NCBI GenBank assembly: GCA_003508835.1
Contig: PUFA01000287.1
Location: forward strand, 1,364,001-1,428,000
Length of the DNA: 64,000 nucleotides
Origin: Eonycteris spelaea
Taxonomy: Eukaryota > Chordata > Mammalia > Chiroptera > Pteropodidae
Direction of reading: 5' to 3'
How positions within the stretch are numbered: position 1 is the first letter of the stretch; every line of letters begins with the position of its first letter. Below, one piece after another: positions 34,871 through 46,744 of this stretch. Made by a program: the position numbers and the translations under genes. Below the pieces are notes generated by a model. That model was not told where the DNA came from. It saw only the letters and a program-made list of their open reading frames with translations, and ran no database searches.

Positions 34871-37095
34871 TTTCCATTCAGTTTTGTTGTTTTGAGTGTG
34901 GATATCCAGTTTTTCATAAACTACATATTGAAGAGATTATCCTTTTCCCATTGAGCATTCTTGTCTATGTAACAAATGTTACTTAACTATATTTGCTTGG
35001 GTTTATTTCCGGGCTCGCAATTCTGTTCTATTAGTCTGTGTGTGTGTTTTAATGCCAATACCATACTGTTTGATTATTATAGCTTTGTAGTATAATTTGA
35101 AATAAACAAGTGTGATGTCTCCAGCTTTGTTCTTTCCCAAGACTACTTTGGCTATTTGGGGTCTTGTGTTCTTCCTCATGAATTTTAGGATCGCTTTTTC
35201 TATTTCTGTGAAATATTGGAATTTTGTAAGTATAGCATTGAATCTGTAGACAGGTTAGTATAATATGAACATTTTAATAATATTAACTCTTTTGATCCAT
35301 GAATAAAAGATATCCTTTTTTATTTGTATATTTTTCAATTTCTTTCATCAATGCCTTAGAGTTTTTTAGTGTATATATCTTTTACTTCCTTGGTTAAATT
35401 TATTCCTAAGTATCTTACTGTTTTTAATGCCATTGTAAGTGGGATTGTTTTCTTTATTTCTTTTTCAGATACTTCATCATTAATGTATAAAAACACAACT
35501 TATTTTATATTGATTTTGTATCCTGCAGCTTTACTAAATTTATTAATTCTAACAAATTTTTGGTGGAGTCTTAAGGATTTACTATATATAAGATCATGTC
35601 ATGTGCAAACAGAGACTATTTCTGATTTGGATGTGTTTAATTAATTTTTTCCCTCAACTTCTGATCAAAGCATTGAGTGGCTAAGTGGATAAAAACTATA
35701 TACTGCCTACAAGAGACTCACTTCAGCTTTAAAAACACACATAGGTTCAAAATGAAGGGATAAAAAAGACATTCTACACAAATGGAAACCGAAAGGGAGT
35801 AGGAGTAGCTATGTTTATATTATTCTGATATAAAAAAGAGACTTTAAGTCAAATACTAACAAAAGACAAAGAAGGTCATTATATAATTAAAAAGGGACAA
35901 AATCATCAAGAGGATAAAACAATTGTAAATATATATGCACCCATCATTGGAGTACTTAAATATTTTAAGCAAGTACTAAAAATCTGAAAAGAATAATAGA
36001 TAAAATATAATAATAGTAGGAGACTTTAATACCCTACTTTCAACAAGAGTAGATCATCCACACAGAAAATCAGTAAGAAAACATTGGACTTGAACTAAAC
36101 TTTTAACCAAGTGGATCTAATAGACATATACAGAACATTCCACCCAACAGCTCTGGAAAACACATTCTTCTCAAGTGCACATGGAACATTCTCCAAGATA
36201 GATTATGTGGTAGTCATAATATAAGTATTAACAAATTTAAGAAATTTGAAATCATAGCAAGTATCTTTTCTGATCATAATGATATCAACTAAAAATCAGT
36301 AATTGGAGAAAACCTGGAAATTCACAAGTATGTGGAAATTAAAATACACACTCCTGAACGACCAATGGGCCAAAGAAGAAATAAAAAGGGAAATTGAAAA
36401 TATCTTGAAACAAATTAAAATTGAAAACACAGCATACCAAAACTTGTGGTGTGCAGCAAAAGCAGTTATAGAAGGGAAGTTTGTAGTAATAATTCCTACA
36501 TTAATAAAACATATCTCAAATAAACAATCAAACTATACTCCTTAAGGAACTGGGAAAAAAGAGAATGAACTAAGCTCTAAGTTAGCAGAAGAAATAAATA
36601 AAATAAAAGCTAGAAAAATGATAGAAAGGATCAATGAAACTAAGAATTGGTTTTTGTAAAGATAAATAAATTGAAAAACCTTGAACTATACTTACTAGTA
36701 AAAAAGAGATGACTCAAAAATATAAAATAAACTAAAGGGGAGACTTACAACTGATACTCAAAAATATAAAGGATCATAAGAGGCTGTTAGGGACAATTAT
36801 ATACCAAAAAATGGACAACCTAAAAGAATAGATAAATTCCTATACACATACAGCTTACCAAGACTGAATCATGAAGAAAATCTGAACAGACTAATAATGA
36901 GTGAGAGATTGAATCAGTAATCAGAAATTTCCCAGTAAAGAAAAACTCAAGACCAGATGGCTTTACTGGCGAATTACACCAAACATTTAAAGAAGGATTA
37001 ATGCCAATTATTCTCTTCCAAAAACATTGAATAGGAAAGAACACTTCTAAACTCATTTTATAAGGCCAGCATAACCCTAATATCAAAGCCAGATA

Positions 37096-37607
37096 AGGCG
37101 GCGGGGTGGGGGGGGGGGAGAAAAACTCACCACAAAGTACAGACTATCATTATCCAGGCCACAACCTCCTTCTTAAAATTCTGTCTTTTTTGTGAGCTCC
37201 TCTACCTTTGTCCATCCCTTTGATATTGGCAGAGACAGGGGCTTTATGCTTGGTATTAGTGTCTTCTCAATCTGTACATTCTTCCTGTGGTGTGTTTGTG
37301 TGTGTGTGTGTGGGGGGGGGGTTCATTCACATTACATGATTTAAACTACCATTACTAAGATGATGACTTATTAATCTTTATTTATAGCCCTGACCTATGA
37401 CCTAAATTAATTTTCCATATACAACTGTCTAGATGTCCCACATTTGACTTCCAAGTCAAAATGTTCCAAATTAAATTCATCATCTCCACTACAGGACTGC
37501 TTTTCTCCTGTTTAGATATCTAAAATCATGTTTATTAAGACATGATCTGGGTATTATTTGTCAGTAATTATTCATTTTAATTATTTTCTATGCTTTGCCC
37601 TGTATTT
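37096..37607. other. G-rich tracts and unassigned sequence
   Basis: A run of 11 G (37108-37118) inside a GGCGGCGGGG context lies directly at the right end of the inverted L1. A second TG tract ending in ten G is at 37289-37321. The remainder is unassigned. Confidence 0.5.
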
Positions 37608-37876
37608 CAGGGGCCGGAAACCTGGGAAATGCAGGTAGAGTTATGGATGCAACTCATTTTCTATCAAAGAAATGATCCTGCAGGCACTTGGGAGAGAAAT
37701 GGGAGAGAAAACCTTTCTTCCTTTAGCAGCAGTGGTGGCTGATGTGTGGCCCTAGGAAATATGAGTTTTGTGATGATTGGGTTCCACATTCCACTACCAA
37801 CCATGGGTTTGGGAGCTGCATAGCACCTGTAACATTGACAGTACCCGTCTGCGGCTTGGGGGTTGGGGACCCCTGC
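37608..37876 (-). mobile_element. Non-autonomous hAT element (MER1-like ends)
   Basis: The right end, ggttggggacccctg, is the reverse complement of CAGGGGTCCCCAACC, the terminal inverted repeat of the MER1/Charlie group. The left end begins caggggccggaaacc. The interior fits the minus orientation only near the ends. It is one of three copies with these termini in the window (also 51483 and 62225). No clean 8-bp duplication was seen. Confidence 0.7.
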
Positions 37877-38059
37877 TCTAAATTATCAAAATTAATTTAG
37901 TAAGACATAAATCTAAAAATCTTCATAGATTTTCTTCCTCTAGCTCTCTAATCCCTTCTCTCCTCTCTTCAAACACTAACTTGTTTATTTTCTCTATGAG
38001 ATTCTCATTCCTTTTTAATCCTATTCCACTGCCTTGGTTTGGGTTCTAATGATCTTTCT

Positions 38060-38450
38060 CCTGGATTATTGTAGTTTAGTTTCCTAAATAGAATGTCTGC
38101 CTCCTTTCTGATCTATTCAATCCACCTTTCATGATCCTGTGTGGAATTAGAGTTTTAAAACAAAACCAATTTAACTCTTCTACCTAAAATCCTTTGGATG
38201 CCATTGGATGATGTCCAAACCTCTTCACCAATGACAATAACCCATTATGTTCCATCCTCTCTATCCCTACTGCCTTGTCTGCTGCATATCTACCTTCTCT
38301 TGGCCCCCAAACCCACACTGCATTCTCCTTGTCTGTCTTACCTACTAGAGTAGGGTAGGTGCTATGTCTTCTTTGACTTCTTACTCATCTTTGAGCCTAA
38401 CTCAATTTCTGGGCACCTAATAAAGGCCAATATATACTTACTAAAAATAA
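38060..38450 (+). mobile_element. L2 3' fragment
   Basis: The text follows the 3' part of L2: 'ggatgatgtccaaacctctt', 'ccatcctctctatccctact', 'cacactgcattctccttgtc' and a degenerate 'gggcacctaataaagg' tail. Diverged and non-coding. Confidence 0.65.
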
Positions 38451-39134
38451 TGGATGAAGAAAAACTTACCAAAATGTTTTTGGTAAGTTTTTGTTGGAAA
38501 CCAAAAAATCTTTTAGACTTTTGTAAAAAATCATGAAAGGGGCTGAAAGAAATTTATCTCATGTTAGAAACTAAAATGATTTCATTAAAATAATGGAGAA
38601 ACAAAGGTATCCTGGCTTAGTTCACCAAAGCTTGTTTTGGTTATTTTCTTAGGCAAGGCACTTTGCTTTCTTAATTTTTAAGCTTCTTTTTCTTTTTCTT
38701 TCTCTTTCTAGCTGCTGACCTATAGAGTACTTTAAACATCACATTGCAGAGGGTTACATTGGAACGGTAATGGCAGCAATTTATTCTCTAACCACACCCT
38801 TTCTTACTGAATCATTGTTCATGATGTTGTCTCTGTCTTTTACTTATTTCTTCCCCACTATACAGCAGTAAGGAAATGAAATTATGTCTTTTGCTGCAAA
38901 ACAAAAATGTATGCTCCATAAGAATAAATGCCAGCTCTTCCTTCCTTACCTTGGATAACACAGAGTACTGTAACCCATTAAAGTAAATATTTGTTTAGCA
39001 GGTAGGATGTTTGCAAGTGGAAAGGTCCAAAAAATGAAGCAAAAAAATTGCCTGAAATGGGATAGATGTGCTGTATAGGGAAAGCATGAGTCAAAGTCAC
39101 AAAGATATTTCCTACCATGGTTAGTGTTCCAAGC
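38451..39134. other. Unassigned stretch
   Basis: AT-rich with a pyrimidine tract near 38685-38710. No repeat family or exon is recognised. Confidence 0.4.
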
Positions 39135-39338
39135 ATAGTTGCTGAAGTCAGGTGCCTGGGCTTGAATCCCATTTCCACCACCTACCGAAGCATCAACTTG
39201 GTAAGTTAACTTCCTCAAGTTTGTTCTCTCTTCTATAAAATAATAGTACCTGCCTCATAGGGTTGTTATGAAGATTAATTATGATGTAATACAAATAAAG
39301 CACTCAGAACAGTATCTGACAAAGAAATCAATTAATCT
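39135..39338 (-). mobile_element. MIR SINE
   Basis: Antisense MIR: 'cctgggcttgaatccc', 'ctataaaataatagtacctg', 'catagggttgttatgaagat' and 'gcactcagaacagtatctg'. It is a fairly complete copy. Confidence 0.88.
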
Positions 39339-39384
39339 TGGCTTTATTATTGTTTTTACTTGAGCTTGTATCTGTTAGCAGTGT

Positions 39385-39735
39385 GTTTGACTGTGAGTAA
39401 TAAAGAGCCACGACAGGAGTGGTTTGCATAAGACAGCAGCTTGTTTCTCTTTCACATAGAGCTCCCCAAGTAGAAAACCCAGAGTTGGTCCTCAAGGTCC
39501 TTGGGGACCCAGGCTTCTTCCAGTATACTGCTCTGCCATTCCTAAAGTGTGAACTTCATCCTCATGATCCAAGATGGTGCCAAGCACTCTAGTCAAGTTC
39601 TCAGCAGCAAGATAGAGGAAAGGATAAAGAAAAAAAGAGCAAACTATGGCATGTCCTACTAGCTGTCTTTTAAGGAAGCATCACAGGAGATCCCAGAGGC
39701 ATTTTTGTCCATAATATATTAAGGACTGACCACGA
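39385..39735. repeat. Probable old interspersed repeat, family unknown
   Basis: Sequence such as 'ggtttgcataagacagcag' and 'gatccaagatggtgccaag' has the feel of a mammalian DNA-transposon MITE or LTR, but I cannot name it. No coding frame is present. Confidence 0.3.
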
Positions 39736-39739
39736 TCAT

Positions 39740-41000
39740 ACAACCTCATTATAAACTTTTAATTTTTAAAGCATTAGAAGAGTTTAGCCTATAGTCTACT
39801 GTGGCTCACTATGATCATGGAATCCATTTCTGTTATATTTCAACAATGCTGATGAGCTAAAACATAAAATAGTTTTATAAAATACTAAATCGAATATTAT
39901 TCAGTGTTTTGCATCAGGCTGCCTTTGAAACATCATTGTCTCAGTGTTTGGATGTAAATGAAGTATTCAGATTTTAAACTCTGCTTTCTAAAATTTGATT
40001 TTCTTTCCCCTTTCCAAGCCATTGCCAAGTTTAGCCCATAGGGTGAGAGTTACATTGTAGGCTGATTGCATAACAAATGCTTCTATCAGAAGTGCTTTGG
40101 GCAGAAGTGGCCAGAAAGGGAGTGTGACAGAAGAACAAAGTGATGTGTCAGAAAGATTAGTTTTGCTCCAGGAGTCACATGAATAATAGATGCAATGTAA
40201 TGCAGAATGAAACATGGTAAAAAAAAAATTAAAAACTCACCGAAATAACAGCAACTCAAGGTCACAGATCATGCTGCGTATGTGCAGTGGGATGAATTAC
40301 CACCATAGTGAAATCTGAAATGTGGATTCTGAGTTCCCCTTCTCTGTTAAATGACTATTATCAGCTATTAATTAGCACAGCTTGTAGGATCACAGGATAT
40401 AAGGTAATAATTGGATTATAATATCTCTTGGTCTATGGCATGTTATCTTTTATAATTGATCAAAATGTTAATCCAGGGACATCTTATGCAATATTTCCAA
40501 TAATAATAAAACCTCTGCTGATTCAGTTTTCTAAATCCTAGAGCTACTGTTTTCCCATTGCAATCAGTAGATTACAGTCTTACAGAGTTGATGCAGAATT
40601 AGGTGATTTGGGAACTAAATACAAGTTTGTTGACAGCATAATGGGACTAATTTTGAGAAGCAAATATATTAGTATTAAATATCAATTATACCTGATATTT
40701 AAGATTTAGGAACACAAAATAATTATTCTAAAAAACACAGAATTATGTTCTTGGGTTGAGATGTTTCTTTTAGATCAGTTCTCCTAGATGCTATAAGAAA
40801 GAAATGGGTTGATGGCAGTTGACAGGATAATGGTTTTGTGACTACAGACTCACTACTCCTTTGGTTCATTTGAAGCAAAAGAATAAATGAACACCATTTT
40901 GTTTTTATATAATGTTTAATGAGTATTAATGGGCTTCCTTTGATTACCTAATATAACCAACTATATAACTCATAAATTTAAATGTGGCAGGCACTTTCAG
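39740..41000. other. Unassigned AT-rich stretch
   Basis: Single-copy-looking DNA. No exon, RNA gene or clear repeat is recognised. Confidence 0.4.
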
Positions 41001-42010
41001 TTGTCTACCAAATATTTCCCCCGTTTAATCTTTGCTGCCAGAACCTGCGTTTTATTAAGGGCAGGAAAATTTGCCTAAATACTTATTTTCAAAGCCTCAT
41101 TTACAGTTAGAAGTATGTTTTGGTTGTGGCCAGTAAAGCAAAGGTGGAATTTGCCTGAGCTTTCTAAGAAAGCATTTTCTCTCCTGGTAAAAATGAACAG
41201 ATGCAGCTGGCATTGTTCATTCCCTTTCTGCCTTCCTTCTTCTTCGAAGGTGTGGGGTAAGAAAAAATAATTTTCCTTTTACCTTTCTAAGTTCTTTTGT
41301 CTGGTCTTATAATCAAATTAACATGAGGCAGATAAACAGGAGAAAATGACCAGATTTATTATGTACGTACATACAAGGATTTCCAAGACTGTGGGACCTG
41401 AAGACTCATTGGGAAGTTGAGGCTTATCTGCCCTTCTAGTCTAAGGAGAGGGAGACAGGGTCTGGAACTTCAGAGAGAAACTAGGTGATTTGCAGGTAGA
41501 TGAGAAAGAGCAAACATCTGGGAAACAAATTCTTGCCAGGTCCACCCAAAAACAATAGGACACAGAAAGGAGTCTAACAAACAGATTTTGCTTTCTTCCT
41601 GTTTGCCACATTCAGTTTATATTTTGCTAAGGTGATAGCTCACTTTAAGCATGTTTTTCTATCTGAATTTCTTTAGGCAGGCAAGATGGGAGGTTCAAAA
41701 GTTCTGAGTCTTTTGTTTCTTAAAAAAATAATAATAATAATCAATATCCCAAAAAGTATATTTTAGGGTAGCAAATTCTGCTTCTAATCAAAAACATGAT
41801 GTCTGGAACTGCAGCAACTGTCTTGCAACTTTTAGGTGAAATGCATAAGGGAAAAGCCTAGAAAATAGCTGACTCTGAATGTGATGCCTCTAAGTACTGA
41901 CAATGCCAGCAGCCTACTGCCTCCAAACTTCTTATGAGTGAAACCCACTTATTTAAGTCACTGGAATTGGATTTTCTTATACTTAACAGCCAAGTGCATG
42001 TCTAATCAAA
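41001..42010 (+). mobile_element. Old LTR-like element with a second LTR-like block inside
   Basis: The outer part (about 41000-41250 and 41800-42010) ends in 'ttaagtcactggaattggat', a tail like the LTR at 3460. Between them a block starting tgtggggtaag at 41251 resembles another mammalian LTR ('ctggtcttataatcaaatta', 'ggcaggcaagatgggaggtt'). No target duplication was found for either. The nesting is suggested, not shown. Confidence 0.4.
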
Positions 42011-42062
42011 CCTAGGTCCTTACAGAACTTTTTGTTAATTGGCATTGCCATAGGAATAATCT

Positions 42063-44728
42063 AGATTAATTGATCATATAAGTGAAGATTTATTTCTGGA
42101 CTCTCTATTCCATTCCACTGATATATATGTGTGTGTTTTTATGCCAGTACAATATTGTTTTGATTATTGTAGCTTTGTAGCATAGCTTGATATCAGAGAA
42201 CTTGATACTTCCCACTTAGTTTTGTCTCAAGATTTCTTTGGCTCTTCTGGGTCTTTTGTGGTTCCTTATAAATTTTAGGATTAATTGTTCTAATTCTGAG
42301 ATTATTTGAGATTTTTCTTTTTTTCTTGAGGTAGGTCTGCATAGCTCTGAATTTCCTTTAGAACTTTTGTTCCACATCTCATAAATTTTGAAAAGTTGTT
42401 TTATAATTTTGTTTCAAAATTGTTCTGACTTTCTGTTTGAATTCCTCTTCAATCCACTGGTTATTTTGTAGCATGCTGTTTAGTCTCCATGTATTTGTGT
42501 TTTTCCAGTTTTCTTCCTATAGTTAATTTTTAGTTTCATGCCTTATAATTGGAAAAGATGCTTGATATGATTTCAGTCTTCTTGAATTTATTGAGACTTG
42601 TTTTGTGGCCTATCCTGGATCCTGTGATCTATCCTGGAGAATCTTCCATGTGTACTTGGAAAAAATATATTTTGAAGTTTTTGAATGAAATTTTCTCTAA
42701 ATGTCTATTAAGTCTATATGATCCAATGTGACATTTAAGGCCATTATTTCCTTATTAATTTCCTGTCTAAATGATCTATGCATTGATGTGAGTGGGGTAT
42801 TATGATCCCCTACTGTTATTGTATTACTGTGGATTTCTTGTTTTATGTTCATTAATAATTGCTCTATATACTTAGGTACTCCTTTGTTATGTGAATAGAT
42901 ATTTGACTGTTATATTCTCTTTTTGAACTGAACACTTTATAATTAAGTAATGTTCTTTTCCATTTTTACATGTTGTTTTAAAGTCTCTTTTGTCTGATAT
43001 GAATATTGCTACCCCAGTTTTTTATTTCTATTTGCATAAAATATCCTTTTCCATCCCTCTACTTTCTGTCTGTATGTGTCTTTTGATTTCAAGTGAGCTT
43101 CTTTTAAGTAGTATATAAATGGGTTATGTTTTTTAATCCATTCAACCACTCTCTGTCTTTTATTGGAGCATTTAATTCATTCATATTTAAAGTAATTATT
43201 GATCAGCATGTACTTACTGCCATTTAAAAAAAATTGTTTGTCATTTTTATAGTTCTCTGTTCCTTTCTTTTTCCCTTGATCTCTTCCCTTGTAGTTTGCT
43301 GGTTTTCTTTAGTGTTTTGTTTGTTTTTTCTTTATTCTTTGCATATCTTGTTTTTGGTTACCATGAGGTTTGTGTATAACATTTTATATCTATAGTGGTC
43401 TATTTTAAACTGATAGGGATTTTAAATATATTTTATGAAAACTACATTTTTATACCCCACTCCATGCTTTACAATATTGAGTAATGTTTTAGATCTTTTT
43501 ATGTTGTATATCTCCTAATTTATTGTAGTTTGATTTGAATTTGATACTTTTTTCTTTTTATCTTTGCAGTAGCTTTTTAAATGTATGTTTAAAATATTTG
43601 ATTCACTGCATTTATTAAATATTTGGCTTTACCTGTGGGATTTGTCTATTAATCTATGACAAAGGAGGCAAGAATACACAGTAGTGTATGGATGGTCTCT
43701 TTAATAAGTGGTGCTGGGAAACTGGATAAATACATGCAAAAAAGTGAAAATGAACCATTTTCTTACACCATTAAATTCAAAATGGATTAAAGACTTAAAT
43801 GTAAGACTAGAAGAAAACACATACAGTAAACTCTTTGACATTGCTCTTAGAAATATCTTTTTGGATATGTCTCCTTGGGCAAGAGCAGCAGAAGAAAAAA
43901 ACAAACAAATGAGACTACATTAAACTGAAAAGGTTTTACTCAGTGAAGGAAACTATCAATAAAATTAAAAGACAACCTACTGAATGGGAGAAGATATTTG
44001 CAAATGATATATCCAAAATCTATAAAGCTTAATATCCAAAATTTATAAAGAACTCATACAACTTAACGGCCTCCCCTCCTCCCAACAAAAATCCAATGAA
44101 AAAATGAACAGAGAACCTGAATAGACATTTCTCCAAAGAGGACGTAGAGATGGCAACAGACATGTGAAAAGATGCTCAACATTACTAATCATCAGGAAAA
44201 CGTTAATTAAAACTACAATGAGATATCACTTCATACCTATGAGAATGGCTATTATCAATAAATCAACAAATAACAAGTGCTGGCAAGGATGTGGAGAAAA
44301 GAGAACCCTTGTACACTCATGATGGGATTAGAACTTAGTGCGGCTGCTATAGGAAACAGTATGGAGATGCCTCTAAAAATTAAAAATAGAGCAGCCATAT
44401 GGTCCAGCAATTCCACTTCTGGATGTTTATCCAAAGAAAACAAGAACACTAATTCAAAAAGATATATTCACCCCCATGTTCATTGCAGCATTACTAGAAA
44501 TTAGCCAAGATATAGAAGTACCCTAAATGTCTATTAATAGATGAATGGATAAAGAAGATGTGAGATATATAATGGAATATTATTCAGCTAGAAAATGAAT
44601 GAAATCTTGCCATTTGTGAAAACATGGATGGACCTAGAGTTATTATGCTAAGTGAAATAGGTCAGACAGAGGAAGACAAATATAATATGATCTCACTTCT
44701 ATGTTGAATCTAGAAAACAAAACAAAAC
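42063..44728 (+). mobile_element. 5'-inverted L1 with flush twin-priming junction
   Basis: The body, 43648-44728, is sense: ORF2 C-terminal region from 'attaatctatgacaaagg' through the C-terminal block to a tail of AAAAC units at about 44713-44728. The left segment, 42063 to about 43647, is antisense. It starts at the complement of the same octamer (agattaat at 42063-42070) and runs back through part of reverse transcriptase, then the endonuclease and ORF1-ORF2 junction. The two segments therefore meet in the consensus at the same point, attaatct (43648-43655), with no loss. An internal deletion of nearly 2 kb lies in the inverted segment at about 42310, where reverse-transcriptase sequence jumps to endonuclease sequence. 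No ORF is intact. Confidence 0.8.
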
Positions 44729-44767
44729 TTCTAATCTTCTACTGGGAGCCATTTTAAACTTCTTTTT

Positions 44768-44962
44768 TTTTTTTTTCCAGGCAAGGCAACCCTTGGTTGA
44801 CCTCACAGATACAAGGACCTTGTCTGCTTACAATTCCTTATTTTCTATTTTTTCCACCTACAGCACTTGGTCTTCCTAGGTGGTCTCCCATCCAAGTACT
44901 AAACTGCTTAGCTTCCGAGATCGGATGGGATTGGGTTTGTTCACGGTGGCATGGCTGTAGAC
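44768..44962 (-). mobile_element. 5S rRNA-derived SINE with perfect target duplication
   Basis: The head (44962 down to 44857, about 106 nt) is 5S rRNA on the minus strand. It starts gtctac, keeps 'gatctcggaagctaagcag' (internal A-box region) and 'gtacttggatgggagacc' (C-box region), and ends near gtgctgtagg. About 12 nt are missing between these promoter elements, relative to 121-nt 5S rRNA. An unrelated body of about 80 nt and a poly(A) tail (T run at 44768-44776) follow. An exact 14-bp duplication, ttaaacttcttttt, lies at 44754-44767 and 44963-44976, proving LINE-mediated retroposition. 5S-headed SINEs are known in fruit bats and in springhare. The deletion, body, tail and duplication rule out a functional 5S gene. 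Confidence 0.88.
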
Positions 44963-44976
44963 TTAAACTTCTTTTT

Positions 44977-45469
44977 CATCTGTATCTTGGGCAGCCAATA
45001 AGGAGAAAGGGTTTTTTTTTTTCTCATTTTTATTTCCTAAGTTGCCTGAGCTCAGGGAAACTATGGTTTCTGAAGAATAGAAGAAAACTCTTTGGGATAA
45101 TGAGATCACAATTCCTGAGGGATTCACAGATTTGTATGTATCTCCAAATTGGGCATCTCTACTTGGCTGTTCTAAAAGTTACTCAAACTCAGCCTGTTTG
45201 AATTGTAGTCCTTCCCATCTAGTTCTCATTCTGTATTTTCTGTCCTGATGAAAGGCACCTCTGCCCTCTGGTTCACTTAAGTGAGACGTCATCCAGGAAT
45301 TGTCAGTTTTCTCCCTCTCATTTTCAGCCTTGCATTCTGTCTTGTAGTAACTACAATCCATTTTCTCTTTTTGCGTGACAACTGCCACTGCTTTATTCTC
45401 TTTCTTGCAGGGTTGCTGTAACAGTCTCCTAATTGGTTCTCTTTATTCCTCTTGCTCCCCAGGTCCCAT
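44977..45469. other. Unassigned stretch
   Basis: No repeat or gene is recognised between the 5S SINE and the L2 fragment. The plus-strand frame 44797-45201 crosses the SINE and is incidental. Confidence 0.4.
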
Positions 45470-45893
45470 TTCAATTCATCTTTTACACTGCTGTCATTCT
45501 CTCACATCATTCCCTGATTAGAACACATCATTCAATACAGAGCAAACTCCTTACCTTAACCCACATGATCTGTGCTCTCAGTGATCTTTCCATTCTCTAG
45601 CCTCATCTCATGCTATTACTCCACATATGTGTGCCCTTCATGAGCTTCCCAAAAGTGCCCTGCTCTTTCTCTTTTTCTGTGATTTCACACTTGAAATTTT
45701 TTTGCTTCAAATTTCCTTCCCTATCTTTAATCTAGCAAACTCCTACTCATCCTTCAAAACTCAGTGTAGCATCACTTCCTCCAGGAACTGGTTCTTGGAA
45801 CCCTGATTGATGCTTAAACATTTCCACTGGGTATCCATCCATAAATCCATATAAGTGCCTCTATCACAGCAGTTATCACACTGTATGGTGGGA
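45470..45893 (+). mobile_element. L2 3' fragment
   Basis: Good match by eye to L2: 'gagcaaactccttacctta', 'tagcaaactcctactcatcc', 'tcacttcctccaggaactgg' and 'cacagcagttatcacactgt'. It is ancient and non-coding. Confidence 0.8.
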
Positions 45894-46014
45894 ATTAATG
45901 TTATTAATTAATATTAACCAGTTTTGTTTGAAGACATTCATAGTATCATGTTAAAATTTTAACTTAAAAAATTAATTTCAATTTGTATTAAAGTTTTACA
46001 CATACATTCTTTTT

Positions 46015-46500
46015 AAATTATTATTTATTAAATTTGTGGTGAACTTGATTAATAAAATAATATAGATTTCAAGTGTATAATGCAATAACACATGTATAAT
46101 TCAATAATACATTATATTTATGTGTATATACACATATATACATACATATATATACATATATACATATATTATATTGTGTATAATATATATATATTATACA
46201 CCACCCAAAGTCAAATCTCCTTCTGTCACCATATATTTGACTCCCTTTATCTCCCTTCCTCTAGTAACCACTAATTGTTGTCTGTGTCCATGAGTCTCTC
46301 TTTGCCTTGTTCATGTGTTGCCTTCAGTTTTATATCCTGTGCATGAGCAGAATCATATGGTTCTCAACATTTTCCATCTGACTTATTTGCTTAGCATGAT
46401 AATCTTAACATCCATCCATGTTGTCACAAATGGCGGCATTTCATCTTTCCTTATGGCTGATTAAAAGTCCGTTGTATATGTGCATCACATCTTCTTCCCT
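46015..46500 (-). mobile_element. Bat-type L1 3' end, truncated
   Basis: Antisense L1 3'UTR and ORF2 tail of the same type as the copy at 46745: 'acccaaagtcaaatctcct', 'tctagtaaccactaattgt', 'cttagcatgataatctta' and 'cacaaatggcggcatttcat'. An AT-rich microsatellite (about 46120-46200) has grown inside it, and a TATG tract (46507-46540) lies at its 5' break. Confidence 0.75.
46120..46200. repeat. (TA/CA)-rich microsatellite inside L1
   Basis: Tandem ATACATAT-type units. They produce the Tyr-Ile-His repeat in the frame 46092-46274, which is not a gene. Confidence 0.9.
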
Positions 46501-46506
46501 TTATTA

Positions 46507-46540
46507 TTTTATGTATGTATTTATGTATGTATGTATGTAA
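46507..46540. repeat. (TATG)n microsatellite
   Basis: Tandem TATG tetranucleotides at the junction between the truncated L1 and unassigned DNA. Confidence 0.9.
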
Positions 46541-46744
46541 CTAATGACTGACTTTATTTTCAAGTAAAAAGCATTTACATCAAGTAAAAAAATTCAAAGC
46601 CAATATCTCTAACAATTAGTCACAGACTTCAAGACCAGAGCTCTTAACAGCCAGGTGCACTTTAAAATTTTAGTTAATGAAAGCAAGTTATTCTGAGCCT
46701 ACTCACTTTCATGTCTTCTTTTTAAAGTTGTTTCAATGACTATT

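Larger units (their letters stand above)
33136..37095 (-). mobile_element. 5'-inverted L1 (twin-priming structure) with a nested L1
   Basis: Two abutting L1 halves lie head-on. The left half, 33136 to about 35672, is antisense: 3'UTR, ORF2 C-terminus, then reverse transcriptase up to the FxDD region (here the motif region reads FAHDM at about 35597-35612). The right half, about 35672 to 37095, is sense: it enters at 'gtggctaagtggataaaa', runs through the endonuclease domain and ends in early reverse transcriptase at about 37090. Read in the direction of insertion (minus strand), an inverted 5' segment is followed by the 3' body, as twin priming produces. About 0.4-0.5 kb of reverse transcriptase between the two halves is missing. 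A TG microsatellite (33620-33697) and another L1 fragment (34547-34870) interrupt the body. Terminal duplications were not resolved. Confidence 0.75.

Noticed and set aside
44857..44962. 5S rRNA gene
   Set aside because: It has an internal deletion, a fused non-5S body, poly(A) and a target-site duplication, so it is a SINE, not a working gene.
46092..46274. Tyr/Ile/His repeat frame
   Set aside because: AT-rich microsatellite inside an L1 3'UTR.
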